From assembly GCA_035772405.1 (NCBI GenBank), contig JAYKKM010000381.1, positions 301,001 to 365,000 of the forward strand: 64,000 nt of DNA, in the 5' to 3' direction. The notes beneath the pieces were generated by a model. The model did not search any database and was not told the origin of the DNA. It saw nothing but the letters and a program-made list of their open reading frames with translations. The translations under genes and the position numbers were made by a program. This document shows, in pieces, positions 47,012 through 60,317 of the stretch; position 1 is the stretch's first letter, and each line of letters opens with the position of its first letter. Source of the DNA: Chrysogorgia sp. JL179-B06 (Eukaryota > Cnidaria > Anthozoa > Scleralcyonacea > Chrysogorgiidae).

Positions 47012-48275
47012 CTCAGGCATATTAATGCCTGGCTCCCTACACGTTCCAGTCAGCGTACGTCGCGCGAGAGACGCGCGCGTTGCAACAACAATAGATATTT
47101 CACATCGATTAATATATTGCTGGAAAGTGGAAACCACGCTCTGTATCAACTGGTTAGAATCTTTTAAATGATTTCGCGTCTGTAACGATTCTGTTGGCGC
47201 AAACAGCGCGCTAAATCCACATTATTATGTATGGCTCTGTGATTGTCTGGCCGATAGCCCCGCAAATTCTCAGGTTTCAAAAATGTTAAATATGCGCGTC
47301 ACATCGCCTAAGTTTTGTAGTCTGTGGTTACATGTACAGTAGCTAGTAATGCCGAATGTACGATGCAATCAATTGGAAACCCACATGTTGTACATTTAGC
47401 ATTTGAAAGAATCCCTAATTTACTGAAGTAACTTCACTTGAAGCAGACTGGAGTAGAACGATTCGAGTTATGCGGAATATGATACTGTCAAATCTGTATG
47501 AAAATGAGACCCGCTGGGTCGGGGAAGTTGCTCTTGAGCAGGCTACGCAAACATTAATTTTATACAGGGTTTTGTTTGTTGGCGGACGCAGGCTGCTAGT
47601 GCTGTTCAGACAGCTGATGAGTTGGGAGGAGAGCAAATCGACAGTATGAATAGGATGGGGCAGTGCAGGCAGTGTTTACATCATGTTTACTTCGTTATAT
47701 GTTGAACCCACTGTGTTATTGCTTGCTGGCTCATCAAAAATGGCGCACTTTGCTTCTCTCTTGCATGTAGAAAACACGTTCCCTTCGGAGACCGGGATTT
47801 CTCGTTTAATGCTCCCATTAAATGAATTAATGTTGTAGAAAAAGCATCCACCTTTATTAAACAAATTAGAACCATGTTGCCACAAGCCTTACTTGAAAGT
47901 TATTATTAATAAATCAACCCAACATTTATGTTCTTCGTGTTCTATCATTAATATCTTGTCCACCAAATCAGCTAGTACATCAGTCTAATTTGTTTCATAA
48001 ACTACAATTGCTATAGTAGTTTATTGCTTAAAACGAAAACATTTGAATGCGCTTATGCGGGTCTCCCACGACGATATATTCTGCCAAATCCTTCCGAAGC
48101 ATCTTCCGATCACGTGGACGTTTCCATGGCAACATACATGTTAATGTCAGCGTCCTGCAATACCACATCTACATAAACTTTTACCTCCTTCGTACCTACT
48201 ATTCTAAATTTTTTATTGAATTTAGTCTATTTTAGGCGATATATGACTAGGGAGCCAGGCATTAATGTACCTGAG
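47012..48275. mobile_element. Nested CTCAGG...CCTGAG element (U4/U5)
   Basis: Copy of 8034-9296 including the 14-bp segment; an extra G near 47585 (GGCGGACGC). Confidence 0.65.
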
Positions 48276-48502
48276 TAAATAAAAGTAATTCCAGGTTTTT
48301 ATCATTATTATTTATCTAGTTATCATGTTTATAAAAATACGTTCTTTTCACCATGGGGGGTGTCATATATTGGTAACTATGGCAACAATGCATTGCGACA
48401 ACATATTATTTTAGTCAGACTAACTCACCCAACAACCAGGTATAAGTAGATTTTAATTATATTAAAAAGAAAAGAGGAAAATTTTTTTTGTATTGGACCC
48501 CC

Positions 48503-48517
48503 TTAAAGTGAATTGCC
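48503..48517 (-). pseudogene. SRP54: SRP54 exon A, 5' piece (U5)
   Basis: (G)QFTL after acceptor CTTTTCAG. Confidence 0.85.
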
Positions 48518-49218
48518 CTGAAAAGTAGATTTGAAAGTTATAAAGGATAACTCATCTTATAGGAATCATTGCTGTGCCTGAGAGGAACGAGATTTTATGC
48601 TCCTGTGGTAGTTAATTAATATTAGTTTCATAATTATAAGCCAATCAGCAACTCGTCCTAGTCCCTTTTTAAAACAATTTATTGCGATTTCAAAAGTGGC
48701 GCGAAAATAGTTTATTTTTTAAACGATGGTGGAAATTTGTCTTTTTAGATCGTTAAAGGGGGCTTCTAGTGATTAAAAGATAAATACTGATTATTTATAA
48801 AGTCGGTTCAAGAGATTAAGGTTAGTAAACAACTAGAAATATATTTAAAAAACGACGAAGACATGTAGTTAAATTGCTATGAGGCACAAATTGACAAGTT
48901 CAACAGCTTCGCGGGTATCGCATCCCGCTTATATTTCCCCTTTTTATTTCCCCTTTATTTATCTCATCCCGTTCACATAGAAAGTGTTTGCCAGGACGTT
49001 TTTTGTGCCGTCCCGCCTAACTGGAACCACGGCTAGGCTGGACAATGTTCGCCATATAAATACTCCTTCACGCCTAACAGGAATGATATCCCGAATACAG
49101 TTTCCTGCAGTGTCGCTATGAAACCGGCCTATAGGAAACGGTGAGTGATTGGACAGCAGCTGTTAATATTACAATTATTTTGTAAACTACCGTTAGGCGT
49201 GAAGATTTAAAGACGGCT

Positions 49219-50818
49219 GTTTTTTGTCCTCTTTTGAAATTCAGACCGTTTCAATCGAGGAAGTATTTAATTTACTTTCCACTATAAAAGTTTCTAAGGC
49301 AACAGGATACGATAAAATATCACCGAAATTGCTGAAAGACTCTGCAGATATCATAGCTCCATCCTTGGTTAATATTTTTAACCAATCTATTAGAACTGGT
49401 ATCTTTCCTGATGATGCTCACCTAATCTTTGAGAAACTTATTTCAATGCAGTTGTCTGAATATCTAGAATCCAATGAGATACTCACAAGTGAACAAACAG
49501 GTTTCCGAAAGAATCACTCAACACAATCATCGCTCCTTCAAGCTACCAACAAATGGTTAATTAATATGGACAATGGGTGCTTGAATGGTGTAATATTTTT
49601 GGACTTGAAGAAAGCTTTTGATTGTGTTGATCATGATATACTTCTCAGTAAATTACACCTGTACGGGTCTAGCCCAAGTACCATAAAATGGTTTAAGTCC
49701 TATTTGTCCAATAGAACACAAATATGTAAAATAGAACGAACCATGTCAAGTAAACATACTATAAGATGCGGAGTGCCTCAGGGATCAAATTTGGGACCGT
49801 TGTTGTTTCTAGTTTACATAAACGATCTCCCGAGGTGCCTCTCGCATTCGACTACTAGTATGTTTGCTGATGACCCAAATTTAACGACAAGTGGTAGTTC
49901 AAGTGATGAAGTCATAACTAAATTAAATGTAGACTTAGATAGAGTTCATCATTGGTTGCTGGCCAACAGGTTAACTCTTAATAAAGAAAAAACAGAATAC
50001 ATGATAATAGGGTCTAGACAAATACTAGCCAAAATTGATAACGACAAGAATTAAAACTTGGGGAAAACAATATTAACAGGGTAAAGTGTACAAAAACCCT
50101 AGGTGTAATTGTTGACGAACAATTATCGTGGAAAAACCAGATCGAAAGCATAGTTAATAAGGCTTCAAAAGGTATCGGAATGTTACGTCGTATGAAGAAA
50201 TATGTTCCGACACCAATTTTAGAAAACGTTTATAAAGCTATAGTACTGCCTTATTTTGATAACTGCAGTTTAGTTTGGGACAACTGTAGCGTTTACCTGC
50301 AAGAAAAATTGCAGAAAATGCAAAATAGAGCAGCTAGAGTAACTACAGGAAAGCCGTACGATACAAGAATAAGTGATATGCTAACCGAACTTGGCTGGCA
50401 ACCATTGGCTGAACGAAGGACATCTCATAAAATAGTATTTATGCACAAAGTTAAAAATAAGCAACTCCCGGACAGAATATCTAGCATGTTCAATATTAAT
50501 AGAAACGACAATTACAGCCTACGTAATAACTATGTTGATTTTGCACTTCCAAAGCCTAAAACAAATTTCACAAAAAAAAGCATACGTTATTCAGCAGTAA
50601 GTCTATGGAATAGCCTCCCGAAAGCCGTTAAAATGAACGACGTTTCTATTCGACAATTAAAACAATTCTCTCGAGCTGATTATAATGATTGGACGAAATG
50701 TGTGATCAGTAATTAAAACCTAATTTTGTTATTTGCTTGTAAATAGTTTTTTTATTGTATTTCTGTAACGGACCCTTGGAAATCAGATGTTATTAGATCT
50801 GAAGGGTTACCGTTCTCA

Positions 50819-50848
<30 letters not shown>
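49219..50848 (+). mobile_element. CR1/L2-like LINE fragment, defective (U5)
   Basis: RT palm frame 49224-50054 (shared internal deletion, FADDP, frameshift at NDKN) and intact C-terminal frame 50180-50716. Stem-loop carries the GGACCC variant also seen in U6. Confidence 0.92.
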
Positions 50849-50849
<1 letters not shown>

Positions 50850-51020
50850 TTAAGCATGTGCAGATCGAAAAATCCTGCGCATGCGCAGTCGATTTTTATG
50901 TGCATATATTATCGATTTTTTAAGAATCTATGTATATTAGGGCGGGGTTTTTTCTGTGCATGCACAGATCGATTTTTTCTGAACATTTTTTTTTAAATAT
51001 TCTGAAAAAATCTCTGAAAA

Positions 51021-51521
51021 ATCGATCTGCGCATGCGCAAAAAACTCGATCTGCGCATGCGCAGGAAAAAATCGATCTGCGCATGCGCAGAATAAAATCG
51101 ATCTGCGCATGCGCAGAATAAAATCGATCTGCGCATGCGCAGAATAAAATCGATCTGCGCATGCGCAGAATAAAATCGATCTGCGCATGCGCAGAAAAAA
51201 ATCGATCTGCGCATGCGCAGGAAAAAATCGATCTGCGCATGCGCAGGAAAAAATCGATCTGCGCATGCGCAGGAAAAAATCGATCTGCGCATGCGCAGAA
51301 TAAAATCGATCTGCGCATGCGCAGAATAAAATCGATCTGCGCATGCGCAGAATAAAATCGATCTACGCATGCGCAGAATAAAATCGATCTGCGCATGCGC
51401 AGGAAAAAATCGATCTGCGCATGCGCAGCATAATTCTGCGCATGCGCAGATCGATTCTGCGCATGCGCAGATCGATTTTTTCTGCGCATGCGCAGATCGA
51501 TTTTTTCAGATCGATTTTTTT
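51021..51521. repeat. 26-bp palindrome array, NRF-1-like sites (U5, longest)
   Basis: About 16 direct then 3 inverted monomers; one variant CTACGCATGCGCAG near 51364. The switch point near 51433 has lost part of the linker. Confidence 0.95.
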
Positions 51522-51958
51522 CAGAAAATTTTTTTAAAAAAAAACAAAAATTTTTTTTAAGGAATTCCATCTGGCCCACACGACTTTTTCTCATCGAGAC
51601 AGAAGAAGTTTCTTCACATATTCCGAAGTTACTACTGTGAAGGAGAAATTTAGTAAACACAGTACCTGTTCTCCTGCTAGTTCGCAGTACCTAGTCTTCT
51701 CCTGCTGCTTTGTTTTGTTTTGTTTCACGTCACGTTACGTTCTGATTTATAATATTTAGAAATATTGTTCCATTCCATACAGTAATTAGTTTATTTCGAC
51801 TACTTTTCGTCCAAAGAGCATTCACAACAGCTATGACTATGTGATCGCCATCAAAACAACTCACTGCAGATAAAGAATCACTCAATGACGTCATATTTCC
51901 AAACCAATATGGCATCAAAATCCTCAAATTTTCAACTTCAACTAGCCATATCTTCTTA

Positions 51959-52231
<273 letters not shown>

Positions 52232-52346
52232 CTAGTGGAAATAGAAGATCGTTGCAGTATGTTTTCAAATAATTTGAAAAATAACCATTCATTTCCACTC
52301 CTTCGCCTACTTTAATTCAGCACAATCCCGATGTAATTCCACTCAC

Positions 52347-52409
52347 CATTATTTGATTAAAAGAACCCATCTTCAGGATGTTCTGAAACTGTTCGTACAT
52401 ATCTCTTAA
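52347..52409 (-). pseudogene. SRP54: SRP54 exon A, 3' piece (U5)
   Basis: LRDMYEQF... to donor; cut at TTAA 52406-52409. The TIR has four G instead of five. The matching 5' piece is at 59599-59613. Confidence 0.9.
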
Positions 52410-54047
52410 GGGGTCCAATACAAAAAATAAATATTTTAGTAAATTTTTGAATTAGCCATAAATTAACTGGTTAACCATATTAGAGTAGATAATTGAAAGA
52501 ATTTTTTCGATTGCAAAGATAGAAATGTTGAAAATTCGTAAAATTCCAAGGCTGGACTGCATTTTCCTACTTAGCAACGCCCTTAGAAACGTATATTTGG
52601 ATGCAAAAACTGCTTAATTTTCCATGTTGCGCACATTTTCTCCCGCACCACCTCTCCCTAAATCAAATTTTATTATATTTTTAAACATTAAGAGTGAATT
52701 GATTGGTGCGTGGGTAGTCATGTGACCGGTCTTCAGGCATATGTGATATTGTTTATTTTGGTTTAAGTTAGCGAGAGAAGTTTTGCAACGGGCGGCCACC
52801 TTTGATGGGAATCAAACTGCTTTTAATTTAGTAGGGCTAAGTTTCCACATTGCCGTGTTTCACAGTTGGCGAGGACATCATTAAGACCAATGACCCGATC
52901 CCTGGTCCTGTAAAAGAATATACAGGATCCTCTGGCTTTGTTGCTAACGAGGGAGGCAGCATCCGCCATTGTTGTTCAACATAAACACGACCCTAGAGCC
53001 GAAAGTGTAGAAGAAAAGATTTTTTTAAAACTTATAATAATGAGTTAAAGTGTGCAATCTCTCGCTTAAGGTGTATTTGGAGTTCCCTTTTCGACTTCCG
53101 GTTTTAGTTCGGTATTATTTACCCCAGTTGATAAAATCGGGCTACGGCTCATGTCATTTTTGGCTACGACTAGGCATAGTTAATATAACCCGACGGGGTT
53201 TGGAAGGCCGGCGAACTTCAAAGGAACACGTGACCTGTTTGAGAGGGATGTTGAGAAGGTACATCACGTGACAATTATGGTGCATCAAAGCTGGAATTCG
53301 TAGTTCTGTCGCCTTATGCAAAACCACAAATCTTTGAATAAATTGCGTTTTGAGAAGGTTTTAGTGAAGCGATAGCGTTGACAAGTACAGCATACATGGA
53401 AGTAGAGGAGGGGAATCAATTTGAACTTCCAGAAAGCTCGGTTCGGCGTTTTGAAGACGATTTTCAACAGACCATTGCGCTGCTTGATATGGTCATATGG
53501 AAGTACTGAGAAAGTTCAGTTTGAACACAGGGTTTTGAAGTACACTCTTTTATAAATTATATTATCCGTGACATCGGTCAGCATTTAGCCGACGAAAAAC
53601 TTTACAAGAAGAAACACGTTGCAGAGTTATTAAGCTACTACCAAGCGATTCGTTTGTCGAAGCGATCAATAGTATGACGTTTTGAAATTTAAAAGTTGTA
53701 TGGAACTACAAATAACAACTTTCACTCGTATAGTGACCAAAAGATTGTTCTTAATGGTCATCCACCTTCCTGAACGCTTGATTGGATTCCTTGAACAAGT
53801 TGATAGTGATATAAAAGAAATATCTGATCCTGAGGTATTTATTTCAATATTTTCTTTCATAAAATAGTTGTATGGTACTCATTTCATAATTTAATAGTTT
53901 TATGGATTTTCTCCATAATTTCTGGTTTTGTAAACAGCTTAATAGAACATAACTACCCTCACCTGGAATCATTGTGTAATAATCTTGTTGCCGCCATCTC
54001 AAATCTCAATGTAATTTTGCATTAATTTTAGGAATTTCCCCAGGAAT

Positions 54048-54302
54048 TTGGCCTTTATCTTATTTGGCTGGCTATGTAATCACGGTCAACATATCAAAAA
54101 AGCAAAAACTGCTCAAGATCAGATGGCATTCCACCATGAACAAAGAACTTCAAGCCTTGATCTCATCAATGCGAACAACCATACGGGTGGACTTTGGGCT
54201 CCCCATCCATGGGTTATCAGCATTGCAGAGGTGTTGGAGTTAGATTATAGGAAGTACACGTCAATAAAGACAAGTTCACTAGTCCACCTGTGGACAAAAT
54301 AG
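54048..54302 (+). CDS. Unidentified 84-residue frame in the U5 insertion
   Basis: MAFILFGWLCNHGQHIKKAK..., including NANNHTGGLWAPHPWVISIA and EVLELDYRKY. The GGL..P...V pattern is loosely like the C-terminal part of P-type transposases, but it lies on the strand opposite to the THAP-like frame, so the match is doubtful. It may be a remnant exon: an AG (TTTTAG) precedes it at 54031. A 38-codon ATG frame at 53395-53511 (MEVEEGNQFELPESS) on the same strand could be an earlier exon. Confidence 0.25.
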   Translation: MAFILFGWLCNHGQHIKKAKTAQDQMAFHHEQRTSSLDLINANNHTGGLWAPHPWVISIAEVLELDYRKYTSIKTSSLVHLWTK

Positions 54303-55012
54303 TGTATGAAGTCTTGACTTCTTCCCGTGAAAATCTTGTGATGCAACATTATTGAATTGTGACGTAGAAATATCAAAATTAGTCTGCGAAAGCAGACTCT
54401 GTCCTCACCCCCCTGTTAAATTTAATGTTAAATTATATATTACTGTTAGGTCTTAACTTTTTCTTTTGTTAGGATATTGTCAATAATTACAAACTAAGTC
54501 AGAATACACTCAAAGAAAGAAAGTTTTTATGTAAACAGTTGAAGAAACCCAGTGACAAGATGTAATTGTCTATAAACCATACTTGATGGTTAACCTAGCC
54601 TTCCTAATCTTATCAACATAAAAGATGGTGTACTGCTAAATTATGTGGAACAAAATAATAACGAGCAAGATCTCTTCAAATCTGAAAGAAGGATCTTTCT
54701 CAAAACATGAGCATTTTGTCTCCCAAAACTTTTTGCCAGCATACTACCACCTTGCAACACATCAAGAGTCTAGGCAGGATTAGGAAATAATTCTACACAA
54801 TTAATATTTTAAATTCATATTTATTTATTATTACAGTATATTACAACTATATCCTTCATCTGTACATATAATAAGACTATTTATTATATAGATGGGAGTG
54901 TTTACTAAGAATTATGCAGTGAATATTTTCCATATCCTCACTAGTTTAGATATTGATCACGTGATTAAACATTTTCACACCTTTTGCATTGAATCTATAT
55001 AATAAAAAGAAA

Positions 55013-55119
55013 ATTACAAGGTGGCTTGAAGATATGAATTTTATCTTCTCGGCTCATTCATAAAAAAATTATTTTTACCACTCGAAGAGAAAATTCATAT
55101 CTTCGCACCACCATGTAAT
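55013..55119. repeat. Small fold-back, arms about 36 bp
   Basis: ATTACAAGGTGGCTTGAAGA... is mirrored by ...TCTTCGCACCACCATGTAAT. An 18-bp direct repeat TACATATAATAAGACTAT flanks it at about 54864 and 55131. Confidence 0.75.
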
Positions 55120-55798
55120 ATCCTCTATATACATATAATAAGACTATACACACACACTTTAGAGAATTTGCAAGCTGTGAGGTTTATAATCTGTCAAGAA
55201 ATAGGATGAGTTTCTGTAGCAACAGAACAGACTTCAGCATGATCAGCAGGCCTGCAGATAAAACAGTTTATTTATAGTTGAGTTAGACGAGCAGTAGCTG
55301 ACCAGTTATACTGTAGTTGAGTTGGATTAACAGCAAACCATTGTATTAGGAAGATAAATCAGTTGGATTGGCAGCAACAGACCAGTGTATAATAAGAAGC
55401 TAAATCAGTTTATAGGTTGAGTGGAAGAACTGAAAAACAACACTTCCTCATCCTTAGTTTTTGGCCATCATATCATCTTCAAAGGCAAAATCTAATTCTT
55501 TTTAAATTCATAAATTTTCTCTTCACTGGTAAATTTATCGAAGACACTGCTCCTGGGACTTGTTCTCTTACGTCTCGAAACTAAACGGGTAAAGAAACAT
55601 ACTTCGGTCTACGGTTCGTTACTTTTGAATTAATGTATGTCAAACAAATGTATAAGTTTTAAATAACATACTGTATGAGACAGTTGCTTATTGATAAATA
55701 AACACAAATAAGCTATTTGTCTTCGTTTATATTGTCCATGGAATGGTCGACGCACTTGTCCAACGTTTGTCTTGTTTTACAGGTTAATGCCGTATTAC

Positions 55799-56056
55799 TT
55801 ATAGAAATATCAAAAATATACTTACAACATTCAATGTATTCTGTCTCAAAAGATTTCTCGAAAACATAGATGCGATAGTCGACCTTTCATGCCGTCTCAA
55901 GTTCTTGATCCTTCGTAATATATATACAAAACATATCCACGCATGCCATGTTTTCTTCGCTAAGTCGTCCTCTTCAATTGCAATACGGAAAATTCCTACT
56001 CCAGTATGCTTCTGACTTATGCCACAACCAAATATAGAGCAGTCGGCTGTCGGCAT
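55799..56056 (-). CDS. THAP-like N-terminal frame of the U5 element
   Basis: 85 residues starting MPTADCSIFGCGISQKHTGV, then GIFRIAIEEDDLAKKTWHAW. The C-x4-C pair after the start, the following G-x-x-x-F-R-I and the conserved W resemble the DNA-binding THAP domain of P-element-type transposases. The C-x2-H half of the zinc site is not in the frame, so an intron or decay is likely. Its ATG is about 170 bp from the right terminus, as expected for a transposase 5' end. I find no convincing downstream catalytic exons on this strand. Confidence 0.45.
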   Translation of the reverse strand: MPTADCSIFGCGISQKHTGVGIFRIAIEEDDLAKKTWHAWICFVYILRRIKNLRRHERSTIASMFSRNLLRQNTLNVVSIFLIFL

Positions 56057-56286
56057 CTCGTAAAACTAGCTAAATCGACGTTTTTGTGAACTTTCTCGTC
56101 GCTTCGCTTATGAAAACCCTATTCGATTGAACGCTCTGATGCACCTTAGTGGTCACGTGACAGTGAACAATAACATATTTTGTCACATGACCCGTTCTTC
56201 CAAACCCCGTCGGGTTATATTAACTATGGACTAGGCATAATGCTCTATATAGGTCTTATTTTGCCGGGTGATGTTACGGCATGTGT

Positions 56287-56790
56287 TTATGTATAATGAA
56301 CTAGTACTGTGTACACTAATAATAATAATACACTAATAACAATCCCCGTGCCACCAATTTGCGCGCCAATTATTATGTCCCTTCGACCTTCTTCTCCAAT
56401 GTAAAACAACAACATGACGATATCAACAAGAACACTCGCAAAAACTATAAACAGTAAAATTCTAATCACTTCGTGACGATCAGTCCTTTGGTACTCAAGT
56501 CGAAAGTTTTGTAGATGAAATAAAGATATTACGAAACCTATCCGTGTAATCGTAAACTACAACCGTGTGAACAGTTTCGTCACACCATTTTAGACTTCTT
56601 GTTATACCCACAGCAAACAAGTCTAAGGTATACAGAATATACATTATATATCCACTGAGAATAAAGTAATAATGGCAATTCAAGCCGAGGAAGAAATGCG
56701 TCCTTGTTCCCGCAGATAAATATACTCCACCGAAAATTGTGTAAACAAAGATAACAATTTTCATTAAATCGTCCAGCACGCGAAGCCCTA
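56287..56790 (-). pseudogene. Four-membrane-segment protein remnant (U5)
   Basis: Copy of 7058-7560. A private extra A near 56753 lengthens the first frame to 94 residues starting MLDDLMKIVIFVYTIFGGVY. Confidence 0.45.
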
Positions 56791-57263
56791 CCTAGTCACA
56801 AGCGAATGACTTAGACCCAAAGAATATAACCTGACATCGAAATGAAATGGTTAAGACCAAGAAAAAGAAAAGAAAAGTAGGGCATAACTTATAAGACTGG
56901 AGCTTTTTAACTGTTGTATATCTTTATTGGACTGTCTATTGTTGTTTTGGGGCTATTATAATTATTAATAATTAGAAAGTTTAACTTTAAAGCCGTTTTT
57001 CTCAAAAGCCGATTCCTGATATTGCGCGCAGGATATCTCAAAAGTATTTAACCTATCTTGATCAAATTTTCAGCGCTAACAGTATATACATTTCTCTTGG
57101 AGATGAAGCAAAATAATTGAATTATGTTCAATTGTAATGAAATAGTAATAGTTTTAGTGAGAGCAATTGTACACATTTCTAGTATTCAGACTGCCAAACT
57201 TTTATTATGGCTCCTATGTCAATAGTTCTGCTACACCTCCTAGACAATGTTGTTTGTGACTAG

Positions 57264-58527
57264 CTCAGGCATATTAATGCCTGGCTCCCTACACGTTCCA
57301 GTCAGCGTACGTCGCGCGAGAGACGCGCGCGTTGCAACAACAATAGATATTTCACATCGATTAATATATTGCTGGAAAGTGGAAACCACGCTCTGTATCA
57401 ACTGGTTAGAATCTTTTAAATGATTTCGCGTCTGTAACGATTCTGTTGGCGCAAACAGCGCGCTAAATCCACATTATTATGTATGGCTCTGTGATTGTCT
57501 GGCCGATAGCCCCGCAAATTCTCAGGTTTCAAAAATGTTAAATATGCGCGTCACATCGCCTAAGTTTTGTAGTCTGTGGTTACATGTACAGTAGCTAGTA
57601 ATGCCGAATGTACGATGCAATCAATTGGAAACCCACATGTTGTACATTTAGCATTTGAAAGAATCCCTAATTTACTGAAGTAACTTCACTTGAAGCAGAC
57701 TGGAGTAGAACGATTCGAGTTATGCGGAATATGATACTGTCAAATCTGTATGAAAATGAGACCCGCTGGGTCGGGGAAGTTGCTCTTGAGCAGGCTACGC
57801 AAACATTAATTTTATACAGGGTTTTGTTTGTTGGCGACGCAGGCTGCTAGTGCTGTTCAGACAGCTGATGAGTTGGGAGGAGAGCAAATCGACAGTATGA
57901 ATAGGATGGGGCAGTGCAGGCAGTGTTTACATCATGTTTACTTCGTTATATGTTTGAACCCGCTGTGTTATTGCTTGCTGGCTCATCAAAAATGGCGCAC
58001 TTTGCTTCTCTCTTGCATGTAGAAAACACGTTCCCTTCGGAGACCGGGATTTCTCGTTTAATGCTCCCATTAAATGAATTAATGTTGTAGAAAAAGCATC
58101 CACCTTTATTAAACAAATTAGAACCATGTTGCCACAAGCCTTACTTGAAAGTTATTATTAATAAATCAACCCAACATTTATGTTCTTCGTGTTCTATCAT
58201 TAATATCTTGTCCACCAAATCAGCTAGTACATCAGTCTAATTTGTTTCATAAACTACAATTGCTATAGTAGTTTATTGCTTAAAACGAAAACATTTGAAT
58301 GCGCTTATGCGGGTCTCCCACGACGATATATTCTGCCAAATCCTTCCGAAGCATCTTCCGATCACGTGGACGTTTCCATGGCAACATACATGTTAATGTC
58401 AGCGTCCTGCAATACCACATCTACATAAACTTTTACCTCCTTCGTACCTACTATTCTAAATTTTTTATTGAATTTAGTCTATTTTAGGCGATATATGACT
58501 AGGGAGCCAGGCATTAATGTACCTGAG
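57264..58527. mobile_element. Nested CTCAGG...CCTGAG element (U5/U6)
   Basis: Copy of 8034-9296 including the 14-bp segment. Confidence 0.65.
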
Positions 58528-58687
58528 TAAATAAAAGTAATTCCAGGTTTTTATCATTATTATTTATCTAGTTATCATGTTTATAAAAATACGTTCTTTT
58601 CACCATGGGGGGTGTCATATATTGGTAACTATGGCAACAATGCATTGCGACAACATATTATTTTAGTCAGACTAACTCACCCAACAA

Positions 58688-59522
58688 ACTTAAGGACATC
58701 AATTTAGTCATCAACAACAGCCCATTAAACCGTGTCGAATATTTTAAGTATCTTGGTGTAACGTTAAGTCAGTCATTATCTTGGTCTAATCATATTGAAA
58801 TACTTTCAAAGAAAATCTACCAACGCCTTGGCGTCATCGGAAGAGTTAAACACCTTCTATCTCTCGAATCCCGCCTTACATTAGTAAACAGTCTTGTTAT
58901 GCCACTCTTTGACTACGCTGATTTTGTCTGGGGTGGATAAAAACAATTCTGTCCTCATGGACCATCTTCAAGTTCTTCACAACAAAGCTGCAAGAATTAT
59001 TCTTGATCTTCATCCACTTTCGTCAGCCACTGAATCACTGAGATCATTACACTGGCAACCGCTATCAGTGCGCAGGCTCTTTCATCGTTGCCTTATCATG
59101 CATAAAATGTTTAAAACAATGATGTTGACTATGATTTTAATTTCAAATATATTGCTGATATCCACAATTACAACACTCGAAACAAACATAACTTACACCT
59201 ACAACGAGTCAACAGGAACTGGGGGAAACAGTCTTTCACCTATCACGGTGCTCAAGACTGGAACTCTTTACCAGAAGAACTTCGGAACACTAAACTTTTT
59301 TCATTATTTAAACTTAAACTTAAGAAACATTTAAAACTTTAATTTTTAGTTTTGTAGTTTTGTAATTTTTCATTTATAATTTTTCATTTATATTGTACTA
59401 CAGTATCTGTTATATATCTGTTATATGTATATGTATATGTTTTACCTATGCAGGACTCCACTGAAAATCACATTTGTGAGTGGACTTCCTGAATAAATAT
59501 TGTTACTACTACTACTACTACT
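58688..59522 (+). mobile_element. 5'-truncated CR1/L2-like LINE, 835 bp (U6 only)
   Basis: Flanked by a 9-bp duplication ACCCAACAA (58679-58687, 59523-59531). Codes for the C-terminal part of a LINE protein: VEYFKYLGVTLSQSLSWSNH, then HNKAARIILDLHPL, SLHWQPLSVRR and, in a third frame, DWNSLPEELRNTK. At least two frameshifts (near 58932 and 59110). The 3' end is AATAAATATTGTTACTACTAC with a (TAC)n tail instead of poly(A). A different family from the array LINE, but similar organisation. Confidence 0.9.
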
Positions 59523-59598
59523 ACCCAACAACCAGGTATAAGTAGATTTTAATTATATTAAAAAGAAAAGAGGAAAATTTTTTTTGTATTGGACCCCC

Positions 59599-59613
59599 TT
59601 AAAGTGAATTGCC
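59599..59613 (-). pseudogene. SRP54: SRP54 exon A, 5' piece (U6)
   Basis: (G)QFTL after acceptor CTTTTCAG. Confidence 0.85.
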
Positions 59614-60317
59614 CTGAAAAGTAGATTTGAAAGTTATAAAGGATAACTCATCTTATAGGAATCATTGCTGTGCCTGAGAGGAACGAGATTTTATGCTCCT
59701 GTGGTAGTTAATTAATATTAGTTTCATAATTATAAGCCAATCAGCAACTCGTCCTAGTCCCTTTTTAAAACAATTTATTGCGATTTCAAAAGTGGCGCGA
59801 AAATAGTTTATTTTTTAAACGATGGTGGAAATTTGTCTTTTTAGATCGTTTAAAGGGGGCTTCTAGTGATTAAAAGATAAATACTGATTATTTATAAAGT
59901 CGGTTCAAGAGATTAAGGTTAGTAAACAACTAGAAATATATTTAAAAAACGACGAAGACATGTAGTTAAATTGCTATGAGGCACAAATTGACAAGTTCAA
60001 CAGCTTCGCGGGTATCGCATCCCGCTTATATTTCCCCTTTTTATTTCCCCTTTATTTATCTCATCCCGTTCACATAGAAAGTGTTTGCCAGGACGTTTTT
60101 GTGCCGTCCCGCCTAACTGGAACCACGGCTAGGCTGGACAATGTTCGCCATATAAATACTCCTTCACGCCTAACAGGAATGATATCCCGAATACAGTTTC
60201 CTGCAGTGTCGCTATGAAACCGGCCTATAGGAAACGGTGAGTGATTGGACAGCAGCTGTTAATATTACAATTATTTTGTAAACTACCGTTAGGCGTGAAG
60301 ATTTAAAGACGGCTGTT

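Larger units (their letters stand above)
45216..48502. mobile_element. TTAA-flanked TIR element (U4/U5)
   Basis: Fourth full copy, TTAA at 45212-45215 and 48503-48506. Membrane remnant at 46035-46538, nested CTCAGG element at 47012-48275. Confidence 0.85.
53176..56228. mobile_element. 3.05-kb TIR element with THAP-like frame (U5 only)
   Basis: Ends ATAGTTAATATAACCCGACG at left and its complement at right, identical through GGGGTTTGGAAG (about 31 bp). The flanking GACTAGGC is duplicated (53168-53175, 56229-56236); because the tip resembles the target, 7 to 11 bp are possible and 8 bp fits P or hAT elements. It lies in the TTAA element near the membrane remnant and is absent from the other units. 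Contents: THAP-like minus-strand frame near the right end, a short plus-strand frame 54048-54302, a hairpin at 55013-55119, and otherwise AT-rich sequence. Confidence 0.85.
52410..59598. mobile_element. TTAA-flanked TIR element (U5/U6), enlarged by two insertions
   Basis: Fifth copy, TTAA at 52406-52409 and 59599-59602. It contains the private 53176-56228 element, the membrane remnant (56287-56790), the nested CTCAGG element (57264-58527) and the 58688-59522 LINE. Confidence 0.85.
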
